Shown piece after piece: positions 1 to 11,648 of a stretch of DNA of 64,000 nt. The position numbers were made by a program, and so were the translations under genes. The stretch is from assembly GCA_007922195.1 (NCBI GenBank), contig ML681963.1:59834240-59898239 (forward strand), in the 5' to 3' direction. This stretch comes from Podocnemis expansa. Lineage: Eukaryota > Chordata > Testudines > Podocnemididae. The notes under the pieces are model-generated. The model had not been told where the DNA came from and did no database searches. It was given only the letters and a program-made list of their open reading frames with translations. Positions within the stretch are counted from its first letter, which is position 1. The number at the start of each line of letters is the position of its first letter.

Positions 1-1
1 G

Positions 2-1135
2 GCCTTCTACCATGACCTCCTCCGGACCTGGAGGCTCTTTGCAGCCTCCAGGTCGGTTATACCCACCGAGGGGGAGGACCTCCTCGCGGAGCCCCTGCTA
101 CACAACCTCCATCTCGGTGTGCAGGTGGCGGAGGCCCCCTCCGTGAGGTGGAGGTTGGTCATGGCAGGTGTCACCCGCGTCAGAGATCTCCTGGACTATG
201 CCCGGGGGGACTGGGTGGATCCCCATGAGCTGGCTCGGCGCATGGGGCTCTCCACCCCTCATACCCCCCAGCACCTACTCCAGGAGGTGAGGGCTGCTTT
301 GCCTCCCGCTGCTCGGGCCTACCTTGGGCGGGTCCTGCGAGAGGGTACTCCCGACCCCCCTCTCAGCCCTGGCCCTCCAGAACTCTTGATCGGGCCTTGG
401 CCCCATCAGCCCCCCCGGCCATCCCCGCCCCATACCCTGAGCCGGCTGCTGGATCTGCAGCTGGCCTCTTTCCAAACCGCGCCCCGTAAACATCTCTACA
501 CGCTCGTGCTCCATACCATCCATTTCCTCGCCCTAGCATCCCGCCCTGACACAAAGTGGCGGGACCTGATTCCACCCGCGGTGGGCGAGGAACCCCGGTG
601 GGCCAGTCTGTATGCCACCCTCACTCCAAGGCCCGCCGGGGACATCAGTTGGCGGCTCCTCCATGGAGCCGTGAGCACGGGCGTGTTCTTGGCGCGGTTC
701 ACCCCTCGCCCCGACACCTGCCCCTTTTGCGGTGCGAGGGAGACCCTGGCGCACGTCTATTTAGACTGCGCCAGGTTGCAGCCCCTTTTCCGGCTCCTCC
801 AGAACCTCCTCTTGAGGTTCTGGCTGCACTTTTCCCCACACATGTACCTTTATGCACTCCCCATCCGTGGCCCCACCAAGTCGCGGGACCTCCTCGCCAA
901 CCTCCTCTTGGCTTACGCGAAAGTGGCCACGTATAAAACTCGGGAGAGGAGGTTGGCAGAGGGAGGGGCCTGCAACTGTGGGGCCTATTTCCGCTCCCTC
1001 GTCCGTGCACGTCTCCGGGCAGAGTTCCTCTGGGCGGCGTCCGCTGGCTCCCTCGACACCTTTCGGGAGCAGTGGGCGCTGTCCGGGGTTCTCTGCTCGG
1101 TATCCCCTTCTGAAACCCTAGTTTTGAACCTGTGA
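2..1135 (+). CDS. C-terminal part of Tx1/L1-like LINE ORF2 (partial)
   Basis: A reading frame is open from base 2 to a TGA at 1133-1135, about 377 codons, so the N-terminal part lies outside the window. The translation has no reverse-transcriptase core. It looks like the region after the RT in Tx1-type (L1 clade) LINE ORF2 proteins: an Arg/Leu-rich segment followed by a Cys-Cys-His-Cys cluster of the form CPFC-x8-H-x4-C at about 719-769, then a long basic C-terminus. Such clusters are thought to bind the template RNA during target-primed reverse transcription. The frame is uninterrupted, unlike the other LINE copies here, so this insertion is younger or still constrained. The Tx1 assignment is from recalled family resemblance. 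A related L1-clade family is the alternative. Confidence 0.7.
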   Translation, partial: AFYHDLLRTWRLFAASRSVIPTEGEDLLAEPLLHNLHLGVQVAEAPSVRWRLVMAGVTRVRDLLDYARGDWVDPHELARRMGLSTPHTPQHLLQEVRAALPPAARAYLGRVLREGTPDPPLSPGPPELLIGPWPHQPPRPSPPHTLSRLLDLQLASFQTAPRKHLYTLVLHTIHFLALASRPDTKWRDLIPPAVGEEPRWASLYATLTPRPAGDISWRLLHGAVSTGVFLARFTPRPDTCPFCGARETLAHVYLDCARLQPLFRLLQNLLLRFWLHFSPHMYLYALPIRGPTKSRDLLANLLLAYAKVATYKTRERRLAEGGACNCGAYFRSLVRARLRAEFLWAASAGSLDTFREQWALSGVLCSVSPSETLVLNL

Positions 1136-1375
1136 CCTTCACACCCATTCCTGTTTTCTCTTTAGTTGTCCCCCGGACTCTTTTGAAGCCCCGTTTAGTG
1201 CCGCTTCCCCCTTAGGCTGGGTGAAGGGCTTTAGAAGTGGGTAGGCTTGCGCCTACCCACCTCCCCGGGATCCTTCAGTAGGATGCACCTGGCAGCAACT
1301 CCTTCCCTCGCAAACTCCCCTGTTTGCAGGCCCCTGTTCAGTAGTTAGCTTTCCTTGCTGATACCTCTCATTTTT
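1136..1375 (+). other. probable 3' UTR of the Tx1-like LINE
   Basis: Non-coding sequence directly after the ORF2 stop. It contains a short inverted repeat around GTGGGTAGG / CCTACCCAC at 1237-1262, a possible 3' hairpin. The exact 3' end of the element is not visible, and no clear poly(A) tail or target duplication was found. Confidence 0.4.
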
Positions 1376-2585
1376 CTATTGCTTGTAGGTTTTGTGTTTT
1401 TGCTTATTCCCTTCTTTGAGAGGCTTGCTCATCCAGATTTGTCTGCAATCCTTCTCTATGCTTTCCCCCTTTGTTTGGTTGCAGGTAGTAAATAGATTCA
1501 ACAACTTTGACTTAAAGTAATTCCACGCCTCCTCTATATCCAGATCATTGAATGCTTCAGTCCACTCCACTTGCCTAATTACCTTAATTTTTTAAAGTTA
1601 ACACTTTTGAAATCAAGGACCCTTGTTACTGATCTGTAGAGCTCTGCAAATCTGCGCATAGCTGCAGATATCCGCATCCATGGATACAACACTGATATCT
1701 GTGGACCATTTCTTGGGGATGCATGTCGGATATGGATCCACATATTTGTATCTGTGCAGAGCTCTACTGATCTGTTTTTATCCTTACATTTAATTGAAAC
1801 TGAATTAGCTTATGATCAGTTGAACCAAGACTGTCCCCTACAGCCAGCTTTTCTATTAGGTCCTCGCTACTCACAAATTCCAGATCTAAAATAGCATCAC
1901 CTCTTTTGATTCAGCAACTATTCGGTGAAGAAATTTCTCAGCCACCACATCCAGCAAAATCTGGGCCCTATTATTAGTTGTTGCGCTTGTCCTCCAATCT
2001 ATGTCTAGCAAGTTAAAGTCTCCCATAATCACACAATTCCCAGTAGTATTTAATTTCATTAGAATGTCAGAGATCTCTATCCATTTTCAAATCGGATCTT
2101 AGTTGTCTGTAACGCACAACAAACACTATATCAGGAGAACATCTAGTAGCTTACTTCCAGAGAGGGATTTTGGCCCTATCAGATTCTGTCTTATTCATTC
2201 TATCATTTCTGATTTCTTTACAGCCTACTTCATCATTAATATACTATTCCACAATCCTTTGTTTTTATTTCCGTCTTTCTTGAACAGTATATCCTTTCAA
2301 TACCTGTACTTCAGTCATGACTACTATTCCATCATGTTTCTGTATCACTATAATACCTGTTTTCACTTCCTGCCTCAGCAGTTCTGGTTCCTCCACTTTG
2401 TTACTCAAGCTTCTTGCATTGGTGTAAATACATCTTAACTGTTGTTGATTGGCTTTGCCCGCATTCCTTGCCCAATTGGGCACAGTTATTCTACTGCTGA
2501 TATTGCCTATCTCACTGTTATCAGCATTATCCTTCTTCTTAATTTCCACTCTCCTATCCATTGCTATTTCAATCTCCATTGTTGT
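1376..2585 (-). pseudogene. decayed CR1/L3-type LINE ORF2, endonuclease and linker region
   Basis: Read on the minus strand, order is correct for a CR1-superfamily ORF2. An endonuclease start resembling CIYTNARSLSNK lies near 2440-2460. The motif CVIMGDFNLLDIDW lies near 1990-2035. A GSTDHKLIQF-like catalytic Asp-His segment lies near 1815-1840, and a WNYFKSKLL-like linker near 1510-1535. These are the apurinic-endonuclease motifs of non-LTR retrotransposons. Frames change repeatedly and stops occur throughout, so it is a dead copy. No RT domain is present in this piece. The subfamily (CR1 versus L3) is not settled. Confidence 0.75.
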
Positions 2586-2599
2586 ATTCTTTCTTATTC

Positions 2600-4960
2600 A
2601 GTTTTTCTCCCTCTCAATGTTAAAAATCAGCTATGGAGATTATATTAGCATGTCTATGATGAGGTGTACTACTCTCGCTCTGCCCTAGAACGAGTTAAAT
2701 ATGCACTGCATACTAAGGATGCCACCCCCTTTCTGCCTTTACCGGGTATGCTCAGCCTGGAAGAGAATTATAAAAGGAAGCAATTCAACACAGTCTGGGT
2801 TGGCTGCTGAAGGGAAAGACATGGACTGTCTGTGCCTTCCAGGGAACAGCTGGAGACTCCAGCCCCTGAGTTAAGCAGTGCTGAACCCCAGATGAAGCCT
2901 GGGCAGCCAGATGAACCCTGAGAAGGCACCGAGTTGCTATGAATTACACTGACCGGAGACCCCAGAAACCCCTGAGAAGTTGTGGATCTTCACCACCAAA
3001 GATGGAGTGGGAAGTTGAACAGTGTTATGGGGGGTGACTTGGGGTACCACTTTGTATTTTTTGGGAGGATGCCCACAGATTTGTGGTGTGTAACACCCAC
3101 CATGCCCCCAACAGGGACCTGGGCTGGGGCTTAGAGGAGCAGGGAGGACATAACACCCCTATCCCAGGTGCAACACCCTACAGGAGGTGCTGCACTAGTC
3201 CAAAGGGCCAGTAGGCCACCCTACCCTGATTGAGAGACCCACTTCGCTTATTCTAGCTACTACCCAAATAGATGACTGTCCTACTGACTCTGGCTATTGG
3301 ACCATTCTGCCCTGAATAGAGGGCTGCCTTGTTGACTTTAATGGCTAGGTTGTGCTGACCTGAACAGGAGCATTATTTTGTTGACCTCAACTTGACCAAT
3401 TTTCCATGCTTTTCTTTCCCAGCTCCAGTGAGCTAACACCCATGACAGGGCATATCACCCTACAGTTTCCCAGTTGTGTCCCAGGTTCCTAGTTTAATGT
3501 TCTAATGACTTCTGACAACCTCCATCCCAGAGGTCTATTTCTCTCCCTACTGAGGTGTTGTCCATCCCATGAAAGCATGCTAGGTGTCTCATTCATGGCT
3601 TTTTAATTTCAACAGAAATAGTCCAGCTGTTTCTGAGAATCAGGTTAGGGGAAAACATATTGTTTTGCCAATCTTAAAATATTCTTTGTTGTTTTATTAA
3701 GAAGTTCTGGAACCTTCATGGCTTGGAGCAAAGATGTGAAATTTGGCAAGGGGTTCACTCGGGGGACAAATAGGTGTCTTTTGCTGTCCCCAGGATGATC
3801 CACCCAAATTATAAATCTCTGACAATCATTTTTGGCACATGTTCAGTAGAGGCTTGTTAGCAGCTGGTAGCTAAATTCACTGAACATTGTCTTTCTACTG
3901 AGCATGCTTCCCTCGGACAGAACTTCATGTTGAAATGCAATTGTCAATGAGAATGGTTTCACAATGCTCTCTGAGCAATACCTAGGCAGCAATAATCAAG
4001 GCTTCCTGTCATTGTTCCTCATCATTTTCAAGAGTTGCTGTTCTGCTGGTCACCAGAACTGAAAGCAGGAACTTGGAAGAATTTCTCTCTTACGGGCTCA
4101 AAGCTCCCCCTTCCAGCATACAGGTAGCACGGAGACAAAAGAAGAAAAGGCCTAACTAGAGTGCAGATGGCTAAACATCAGAAGAGGAAAAGGGCAGGCT
4201 AGGGGTGAGGTGCAAGATAGGTGGGGGAAGAAGGAAAAGGTACAATGGGACAAACTGGAGTGGGAAACAGGAATGGAGTGGACGAGCAAGCAGATAGGGA
4301 AGAAAGGGTCTTTACTACTAGAGAACACTCCTCTGCATGTAACTGAAACCAGAATTCCTGAATCCCATAATTCTTCTCCCATCAGCAAATATCTCTGAAA
4401 TCCTCCAGGACAGTGCGTCTCATCAGTTTCTAGTATCTGGTGTATATAGAGGATAACAGTCTACTATTCCTACTAGTTACTCTGTTTGCAAAAGTGGTGA
4501 AGGTCTGTGCAGTGAATCTAGAGTTTCAGCACTTTTGATGATCCCTGTCAGCGTGATTCCACATGATGAAATTTCAGAAGAAGAGTGTAAATGCTGTGCT
4601 AACATTCAGAAAGAACAAGTGACTGATTCTGGTATTATAATTGTAGGCATATTAGCCTGTCATCAATCTTGGGCAAAATAAAGTACGAGCTGATATAAGA
4701 GTCAGTAGATAAAAAGTTAAGTATAGGGATATAATTAATGCCAGTGAACTTAGTTCTTTATGAAAAATCACTTATCAAACGAACATGATTTTATTTTCTT
4801 ACGAGATTACAAATTTGGCTAATTAATGCATTCATGTAATAAACTCTTGTAAGTCATTTGGCTTTTACTGAACAACATTCTGATTTAAAAAATAGCACAA
4901 CATCATTAAAGCATATGTTTAATAGATTCCAAACTAACTAAGGTAGATCTTTTTAGATCT
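2600..4960. other. no gene seen; possible LTR-like segment
   Basis: No coding signal is recognised. A TATA box (TATAAAA, 2769-2775) is followed by moderately GC-rich sequence to about 3470, a layout like an old LTR, but no TG/CA termini with a target duplication could be paired. 3500-4960 is ordinary AT-rich sequence. Confidence 0.3.
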
Positions 4961-4974
4961 TAAAAAGTAGTTTT

Positions 4975-5605
4975 TAATGGGGAACCATCAAATAGAAGTA
5001 TTTCTAGCAGGACTTGGCAGAGATCAGTTCTAGGCCTAATGGTATTCAACTTTCTCTGTTGATAATCTGGAAGTAAATGTAAATATAAAATGATTGCTGA
5101 TATATTTAGGTGACACAAAGACTGGTAGAGTTGGAAATAATGGTGCAGAAGAGGCAATTATATAGAACAATCTGGATTCCTTGGCAAAGCCGGTCCTGTT
5201 CCAACAAAATGCATTTTAATATTGCCGAAGGCAATGATGTATAGGAACAAAGAATGGCAGCCATATCTAGAGAATGGGAGACTGTATTCTGGAAAGAATT
5301 AGTCTTCCTGGACAAGCAGCTCAAGATGAGCTCCTGCTATGATGCTGTGGCAGAAAAGTGGCATGATAATTAGAGGTATAAATAAGTGGGTGGTGAGTAA
5401 AAAAGTGTGTATGGCATTGTTGAGCCCAATTCTGTAATATTTGGTACAGTTCTTGTGACCACGCTTTTTAAAAGGATGCTGAAAAATTGGAGAAGATGCC
5501 GAAAAGAGCCATAAAATGATTTTAGAGCTGGAGAAAATGCCTTACAGTAAGTGAAACTATCTGAAGCCTGCATCCCAATGAAATAGAAAAAATTCATAAA
5601 CAAGT
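4975..5605 (+). pseudogene. decayed LINE 3' fragment (CR1/L3-like)
   Basis: Scattered frames resemble the end of a CR1-superfamily ORF2. An IYLGDTKTG-like segment near 5100-5130 matches the region just after the catalytic ADD. Later pieces match the C-terminal helix-rich part that ends with Arg/Lys-rich text. Heavily frameshifted and stopped. It abuts a second LINE copy that starts near 5612 in an earlier part of ORF2, so these are two separate insertions. Confidence 0.5.
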
Positions 5606-5611
5606 TTTAGA

Positions 5612-8305
5612 CCAAGCCGGATGAGCAGGCATCTCAGACAGGCTATTAAGAGACAGCAGAAAGCCTACAAGGGGTGGAAGATGGGAGGGATCAGAAAGGA
5701 AACATTTAGTGATAAAGTGAGAAGTGCCAAAAGCAAAGTAGCGTTAGACCTTGCAAAGGGAATTAAAAGCAATAGAAAAAGGTTCTAAGCCATATAAAAA
5801 GGCAGAAAACAAAGAAACAGGAAGTGGGACTGCTGGTACTGAGGTGGTTGAGGATAATCTACACATGGCCAATATCTAAAAAAATAATTTGCCTCAGTTT
5901 TTAATAAGGCTAATGAAGAGCTCAGAGCTAATAGCAGAGTGGCTGTGTGTATGAGGCTATAGAGGTAGAAATTACCACATCTGAGGTAGAAGCCAAACTT
6001 GAACAGTTTAATGTAACTAAACTGTGGGTCTGGATAATCTCTATCCAAGAATATTAAAGGAATTGATGCATGAAATCGCAAGCCTATTAACAAGAATTTT
6101 TTAAATTAATCTATAAACTCAGGGGTTGTACTGTGTGACATGATAAAAGTGGGAAAGGGGGAAAAGTGATCCAGGTAACTATAGGTCTGTTACTTTAACC
6201 TCAGTAGTAAGCAAGGTCTTGGAAAAAATGTTAAAAGTAGGTAAGGACATCAAGGTTAATAGTAATTGGGACAAAATACAACATGGCTTTATAAAAGATA
6301 GTTTGTGTTAGACCAGCCTGATCTCCTCCTCTGAGAAGATAACAGAATTCACAGGCAAATGGAATGCAGTGGATCTAATTTATTCAGATTTCAGTAAGGT
6401 ATTTGATATGGTTATACATGGGGAATTACTAGTTACATTGGAAAAGATAGTGCTTATCTGAAAAATGAAAGGTGGATAAGGGACTGGTTAAATTGAAGAT
6501 TATAGCGGATCATGCAAAAAGTTGAACTGTCACTCTGGAGGGAAGTTACTAGTGGAGTTCATCAGGGATTGGTCTTGGGGACAGTCTCATTTAACCTTTT
6601 CATTACTTATCTTTGCACAAAAAGTCAGGGCATCGCTGCCCCTGGGAGGGATCCAGGGCACAGCCTGCAGGCCCCATCCCTGGCTCACAGGCCCCACCCT
6701 CTGGCTGGGGACAAGGCCAGAAGCCGCCGCGTACCGCCGTGGGTGGCTGGGCCCATGTCCCCAGCTGGGGACGGGGCCGGAAACCGCCTCAGGCAGCTGG
6801 GCCCCGGATCCCCGGCTGGGGATGGGGCTGCTGCGGCTACGGGTGGTTGAGCTCTGGATTCCCCACCAGGGACAGGGCTGCCACAGGCGGCTGAGCCCCA
6901 GATCCCCAGCTAGGGACGGGGCTGCTGCGGCCATGGGCGTTTGGGCCCTGGATCGGGCTGGAGACTGGGGGGGCCACCAGACCTGGGGCACTGGTGCTGG
7001 GATTTGGGGCACGTGCCCCGAGTGCCTAGCGCCACTGACTCCCCTGCAAAGAGTGAGTGTGCCTGATAAAGTCTGCAGTTGACACCAAGTTTGAAAGTAT
7101 TGCCAATGCAGAGAAGGACCGGGATGTTATACAAGAAGATTTAGATAACTTTTTAAACTGGAGTAATAGAAATAGGATGATATTTAATAGTGGAAAGTAC
7201 CAGGTCATGTATTTAGGGATTAACAACAAAAATTTTTGCTATGAATTGGGAATGCATCAGTTGGAAATGATAGGGAATGAGAAGTACTTGGGTGTATTGA
7301 TTGATCACAGGATGTCTGTGAGCTGCCAATGTGATGTGGCTTTGGAAAAATCTAATGTGGTCCTAGGATATATCAGGCAAGGTATTTCCAGTTGAGATAA
7401 GGCGATGTTAGTACAGTTATACGGGATCCTGGTGAGACCTTATCTGGAATACTGTGTCCAATTCTGGTCTCCTACATTTAACAAAGATGAACTCAAATTG
7501 GAACAGGTGGAGAGAAGGGCTACTGGGATTATTTGAGAATGAAAACCTGCCTTATGAGAGGAGACTCAAAGAACTTGGCTTACTTAGCATAGCTGAAAGA
7601 AGGCTGAAGGGGAGTTATGGTTGCCCTCTAAAAGTGCATCAGTGGGATAAATAACAGAGAGGAAGAGAAGTTATTTAAGTACAGTGTGGACACAAGAACT
7701 AATGGATAAACTCACCATTGGGAAATTTAGACTTGAAATTACATGAAGGTTTCTAACGATCAGAGAAGTGAAGTTCTGGAACAGCCATCCAAGGGGAGCT
7801 GTAGGACAGAAATCCAGCTGGCTTCAGGACTGAACTTGATAAGCTTAGGGAGGTGGTGGTTTGATGGGACTGCCTAGTTTGGCAGTTGACTGATCTTTTC
7901 CTACAGGGAGTAAATGAGTCCAAGGGCTAGTGATAGCATCTTAGATGGGGGTAGTTCTGAGTTACTACAGAAAATTCTGTCCAGGTGTCTGGCTGGTGAC
8001 TGTTGCCAGTTCAGCTGATCACCATATTTGGGGTCAGGAGGGAATTTTCCCTCCATGCAGATTGGCAAAGGCTTGGGGCAGGTGTTTGTTATCCTTTGTA
8101 GCAAGGGACTCAGGTCATTTGCAAATGGATTCTCTATACTTCAGGGCTTTTAAACCATTAGTTGAGGATTTCAATAACTCAGTTATAGGTTAGGTGTCTA
8201 TTACAAGAATGCGTGGGTGAGGTTCTGTGACCTGCATTGTGCAGGAGGTCAGACTGATCATAAGGGTCCCTTTTGACCTTAAAGTCTATGAGCTGATGAG
8301 ATTTA
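5612..8305 (+). pseudogene. CR1 LINE copy, RT to 3' UTR, interrupted
   Basis: Degraded ORF2. LDNLYPRILKELMHEIA-like text near 6030-6085 marks the start of the RT. YSDFSKVFD near 6380-6410 is RT motif A. A GVHQGLVLG-like motif B lies near 6550-6580. The frame then breaks at 6627-7067, where a GC-rich element sits, and resumes at 7074 with VDTKFESIANAEKD, the text that follows the ADD motif. The C-terminal part runs to about 7650. 7900-8305 is a typical CR1 3' UTR ending in TTAAAGTCTATGAGCTGATGAG-like octamer repeats. The copy is dead, with many stops. Confidence 0.8.
6627..7067. repeat. GC-rich 441-bp element, copy 1, inserted in CR1
   Basis: Strongly GC-rich block splitting a CR1 ORF2. It begins AGGGCATCGCTGCC and is built of about four degenerate units of roughly 50 bp, each ending in CTGGGCCCTGGAT or a variant, e.g. 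around 6780-6950. The flanking AAAGTC at 6621-6626 and 7068-7073 could be a 6-bp target duplication. A second copy with the same order lies at 17439-17836. It has no recognisable coding content. I do not recognise the family. Confidence 0.7.
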
Positions 8306-8317
8306 ACAACACAGACG

Positions 8318-8366
8318 AGGAGTCCTGTGGCACTTTTAATGACTAACAAAGGTTTAAGGCTTTCAG
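8318..8366 (-). repeat. Penelope-like 3' tail fragment
   Basis: Contains GGAGTCCTGTGGCAC followed by GACTAACAAAGG. This is the signature repeat that is contiguous with Penelope coding sequence at 28.8 and 56.3 kb. Confidence 0.6.
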
Positions 8367-8369
8367 TCT

Positions 8370-8482
8370 GTTCAGTTTACCAAAAAGAATATTGAAAAGT
8401 GAGTTGACTATACTACATGAATATCTGCATGGGGAAAAAGTAATAGGTACTAAAGGACTTTTTAATTTGGTAGAGAAAGGTG
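8370..8482 (+). pseudogene. CR1/L3 LINE fragment, part 1
   Basis: Translation includes EYLHGEKVIGTKGLFNLVEKG near 8415-8480, a stretch of the CR1/L3 ORF2 C-terminus. The match stops abruptly at about 8482 and the expected continuation appears at 9515, so a ~1-kb insertion separates them. Confidence 0.6.
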
Positions 8483-9514
8483 ACTGGTATCACTGGATGT
8501 ACATCCATGCACCCTGGGTTATGATCTATATGATTTTTCTGTTCACTTGTGTACTGTCATTGTATGATTTGTTGCCAGTTACACCATGCAGTGTTTCTTT
8601 GTGAGTGCTCATACCCTATTCTACATGATTAGTTTGATGATATGTTCTCTACAGCCTCATACATGTGCAGAGGTGTAACGTGTTTTCTATTGCTCAGGGG
8701 GGTGGGAGACACACAGAACTCTCGCTGAACAACATGTTTAAACAACCAAAACTGAAGCAAGCAAGTAGCTGGAGGAGGCAACAAAGAACAAGCAAATTGA
8801 AGTGGCTCAGACTGGACAAAGAAATCACCTCTGCCCAGAAAGTGAGGTGGTTGGTGGAGTGAAAACAAAGAGAGACACTTGGGAGGATTTGTGGCTTTTT
8901 GCCTCAGAATCTTCATCTTGTAACAACTCCAAGCAAGATCTGGGTCCTGCCTGGCCACAGGCAAAGACTGACCAAACAAACATCTGACAGCCAAACATCT
9001 TAATCATAAATTTGGACTATGAGGTCAGTTTAGGTAAAGATAGTAGGTTAGTATGAGTGTTTTACCTTTCATTTCCTTTCAGTCTCTCCTGACTTATTTA
9101 TATTATGTTTCTGCCTTGATTGGCCATGTTCTCACTTAGAATTATAATCTGATCAATAAACTAGCAGTTGTTTTACCTAAAGCTGTGTGATCTTTAGAGG
9201 GTGTGAGTAAGGAAGGCTGGGCACAATCCATTTCTTTGTTAAATGGGGAGACTTGAGTTTATGGTGATTGGGAGTGGGTCCCAATCTCTGTAGACAGTGG
9301 CTCCTGGTGTGGTAACTGGGGCTGGGGGGTGCTTGCTTGGGGACGGTCCCTCGAGTAGCCAAAGGGCACATACCCACTGCTTGGGACTAATTGTACATGA
9401 GAGGCTGGAGTGAACTAACTCAGAGTAGGTGTTCACTTGGCAAAGTGGGGCAAATCAGGGTTCAGGAATGGAAATCAGAAGGTTACAGTAGCACAGCTGA
9501 CTGGACCTGGGGGG
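8483..9514. other. unassigned ~1-kb insertion splitting a LINE
   Basis: Lies between two parts of one LINE frame. It contains AATAAA at 9155-9160 and starts with TG, as a forward LTR would, but I could not find paired target duplications. No coding signal. A solo LTR is the leading idea. Confidence 0.4.
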
Positions 9515-9760
9515 GCAGCAAGTCACAACTGGAAAGTAAAGTCAGACAAATTAAAATTAGAAGTAAGAAACAAATTTTTAACAGAGAAAGTGCTTAATTA
9601 TTGGAACAGACAAGGAAGTGCTGGATTCTCTCTTTGTTCATGTCTTTTAAATCAAGACTGAATGTCTTTCTGAAGATTTGTTTTAGTCAAATTCAAGTTA
9701 TTGGACTTAATACAGGGCTAATGGGTTAAAATTTAATAGTTTGTGATATACAAGAAATAA
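9515..9760 (+). pseudogene. CR1/L3 LINE fragment, part 2 (ORF2 C-terminus)
   Basis: Translation carries the NWKVKSDKLKLEVRNKFLTE-like stretch and then VLNYWNRQGS and a SRLNVFLK-like end, the standard last block of CR1-superfamily ORF2. It continues part 1 at 8370-8482. Confidence 0.65.
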
Positions 9761-10456
9761 GACTAGATATTATTACTGTTTGTCCTTAGAATCTACAGAA
9801 AACTTAGGAAAGGATATGCAAAAAATCTGTATTAGAAGAATTTTAAGGTTGCAAAATAATGTACTCGGAAGTTAATTTAGTCCTAGTCTACACTCGCTGC
9901 ACTTTTTAGTGGCAATTGAAGTGAGATGTGCAAGATTCATAAAATACCTTGCATATCCCCTTTCACCTTAGTAACTCCCACTTACCTCCCTGTATGCACT
10001 GCACTAAGTTCAACAGAGATGCCGTCAGGGTGACTTAGTGCTACTCTACTTTAGGGCTGGAGTTACAGTGTCGAGCTCTAGATTGGTTGAGTATGTCTTG
10101 ACTGACCACTCAATCGAACCTGGAAGAATGAACTGATGGTGGCAAATTTGCCACCATCACTGTAGACATGCCCTTAAATTCTGCCATTTCCATCCTGCGG
10201 ACACATTACTGTGTCACCACCAGGGTTGCAACCTCTCTGGGGTTGACCCTGAGACTACGGGTTTTAATTACTTATTTCTGGGCTATGGGTTTAATATTCA
10301 AATCTCTGGATAATAGATGTGCATACGCATATGAGGTGGGCTGTTAAAGGGAGAGAAAAATATTTTTCTGATTAGTGGAATTAAATATCACCCAGGAAAT
10401 AGTATGTAATCATAATGTAACCTTAATTCTGTTTATTTCCCAACTTTTGGATTTTT
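9761..10456. other. no gene seen
   Basis: AT-rich sequence without recognisable coding or repeat signal. Confidence 0.5.
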
Positions 10457-10468
10457 TGCAACCTTAAT

Positions 10469-10586
10469 CAACGAGAGTCCTGTGGCATGTTATAGACTAA
10501 CAAAGAAGGTGCCTAAGGTTTAAGGTGCCACAGGACTCTCATTGGTTTTTCTGTACACAGTTTAACATGGCTACCCCTCTGGAAGC
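10469..10586. mobile_element. short Penelope-derived inverted dimer
   Basis: Two copies of the GAGTCCTGTGGCA tail in head-to-head orientation, followed by CATGGCTACCCCTCTGG. An exact 12-bp direct repeat, TGCAACCTTAAT, flanks it (10457-10468 and 10587-10598). That shows a complete insertion of only 118 bp. Confidence 0.8.
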
Positions 10587-10599
10587 TGCAACCTTAATG

Positions 10600-11640
10600 T
10601 TTTTGTAATGTTATTTTAAAGAGTGATTTCATATACAGTAGACTTTTGCTTTGGGAAGAGGTTTCTCTGAGGAGGTACAGTATACTCTTCAAAACTGCTA
10701 TAGCAGAATATCCATGCTAGGGGATGTTTCTGTTTTGAAAAGAATTTGATGAACTTGCCCCTTTTGATTTTTTCAGCATATCAATATCATTGAAGAGTAA
10801 ATGTGAAAGAGTGGTAGTTTTCCCTAGTAAGTAGATTGATGATTTGACTATTGGTTCAGATGCACTAGAGTGGGTGAGCTGTATATAGTCACAGTGTATG
10901 TCAGAAGAAGTGGTAGAAGCAGAGATGGGCATTAAGTAATCCACCTTTGTGACTTTCTCTGATGCTGGGGCTGGTGAATGCTGTCCCAAGCACAAGATAA
11001 CAAATGCGGGAATAGTTTCTAGCTTATTCCAGATGCCTGCGTCCTGAAGGGACTATTAAAAGTGTAGCCTTTCTGCCAAGGAGAGATGGCAAAAAAAGAG
11101 CCAGGTTCTGTTTCTATGTTACAACACCAACTGGCTCAAGCCCCTGCCCAGTTTTCTGGGAAATTACACACTATTCCCTGAGCACCCCAAAGGCATAATG
11201 CTTCCCTGCTTGCAAGCACAAGTCTGAGTGTAATATACAGAGCCTTAATAGTAATAGAAAAGCATGTAATGACACAATAGCAAAATTGGCACTGATTAGG
11301 AAATTCAAAGCATGTAGAGATTTCCGCCGAAACCCCACACAGCATAACAGGACATATAAACTCAGTAGCAAACCAACACTGATCTGAAGAATCAAGGCAG
11401 AACAGGGTCCCCAACAAAATCCCAGGCTATGTAGGGAAGGTGATTTCAGCTCTTAAATACTGCAAACAGCTCCTCCGATCAAAATAACAAAAGACAGGCT
11501 CTACAAGAAGCTAGGCCATTGATATGTCCATTGACAGTGGGTCAGGGGTGAAGCAGAAGGGCAGTGGAGTACCTGGCCTGCACCTGATCCCAAGGGGTGG
11601 GGACATATCCAGGGTGTGGGTGCTCATAGCAGGCAAATAC
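10600..11640. other. no gene seen
   Basis: Low-complexity to ordinary intergenic sequence. Short open frames are stop-limited and match nothing I recognise. Confidence 0.5.
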
Positions 11641-11648
11641 ATTTAGAG

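Noticed and set aside
6522..7082. 186-codon plus-strand frame
   Set aside because: It joins LINE text to the GC-rich insert and reads through the tandem units in a chance frame.
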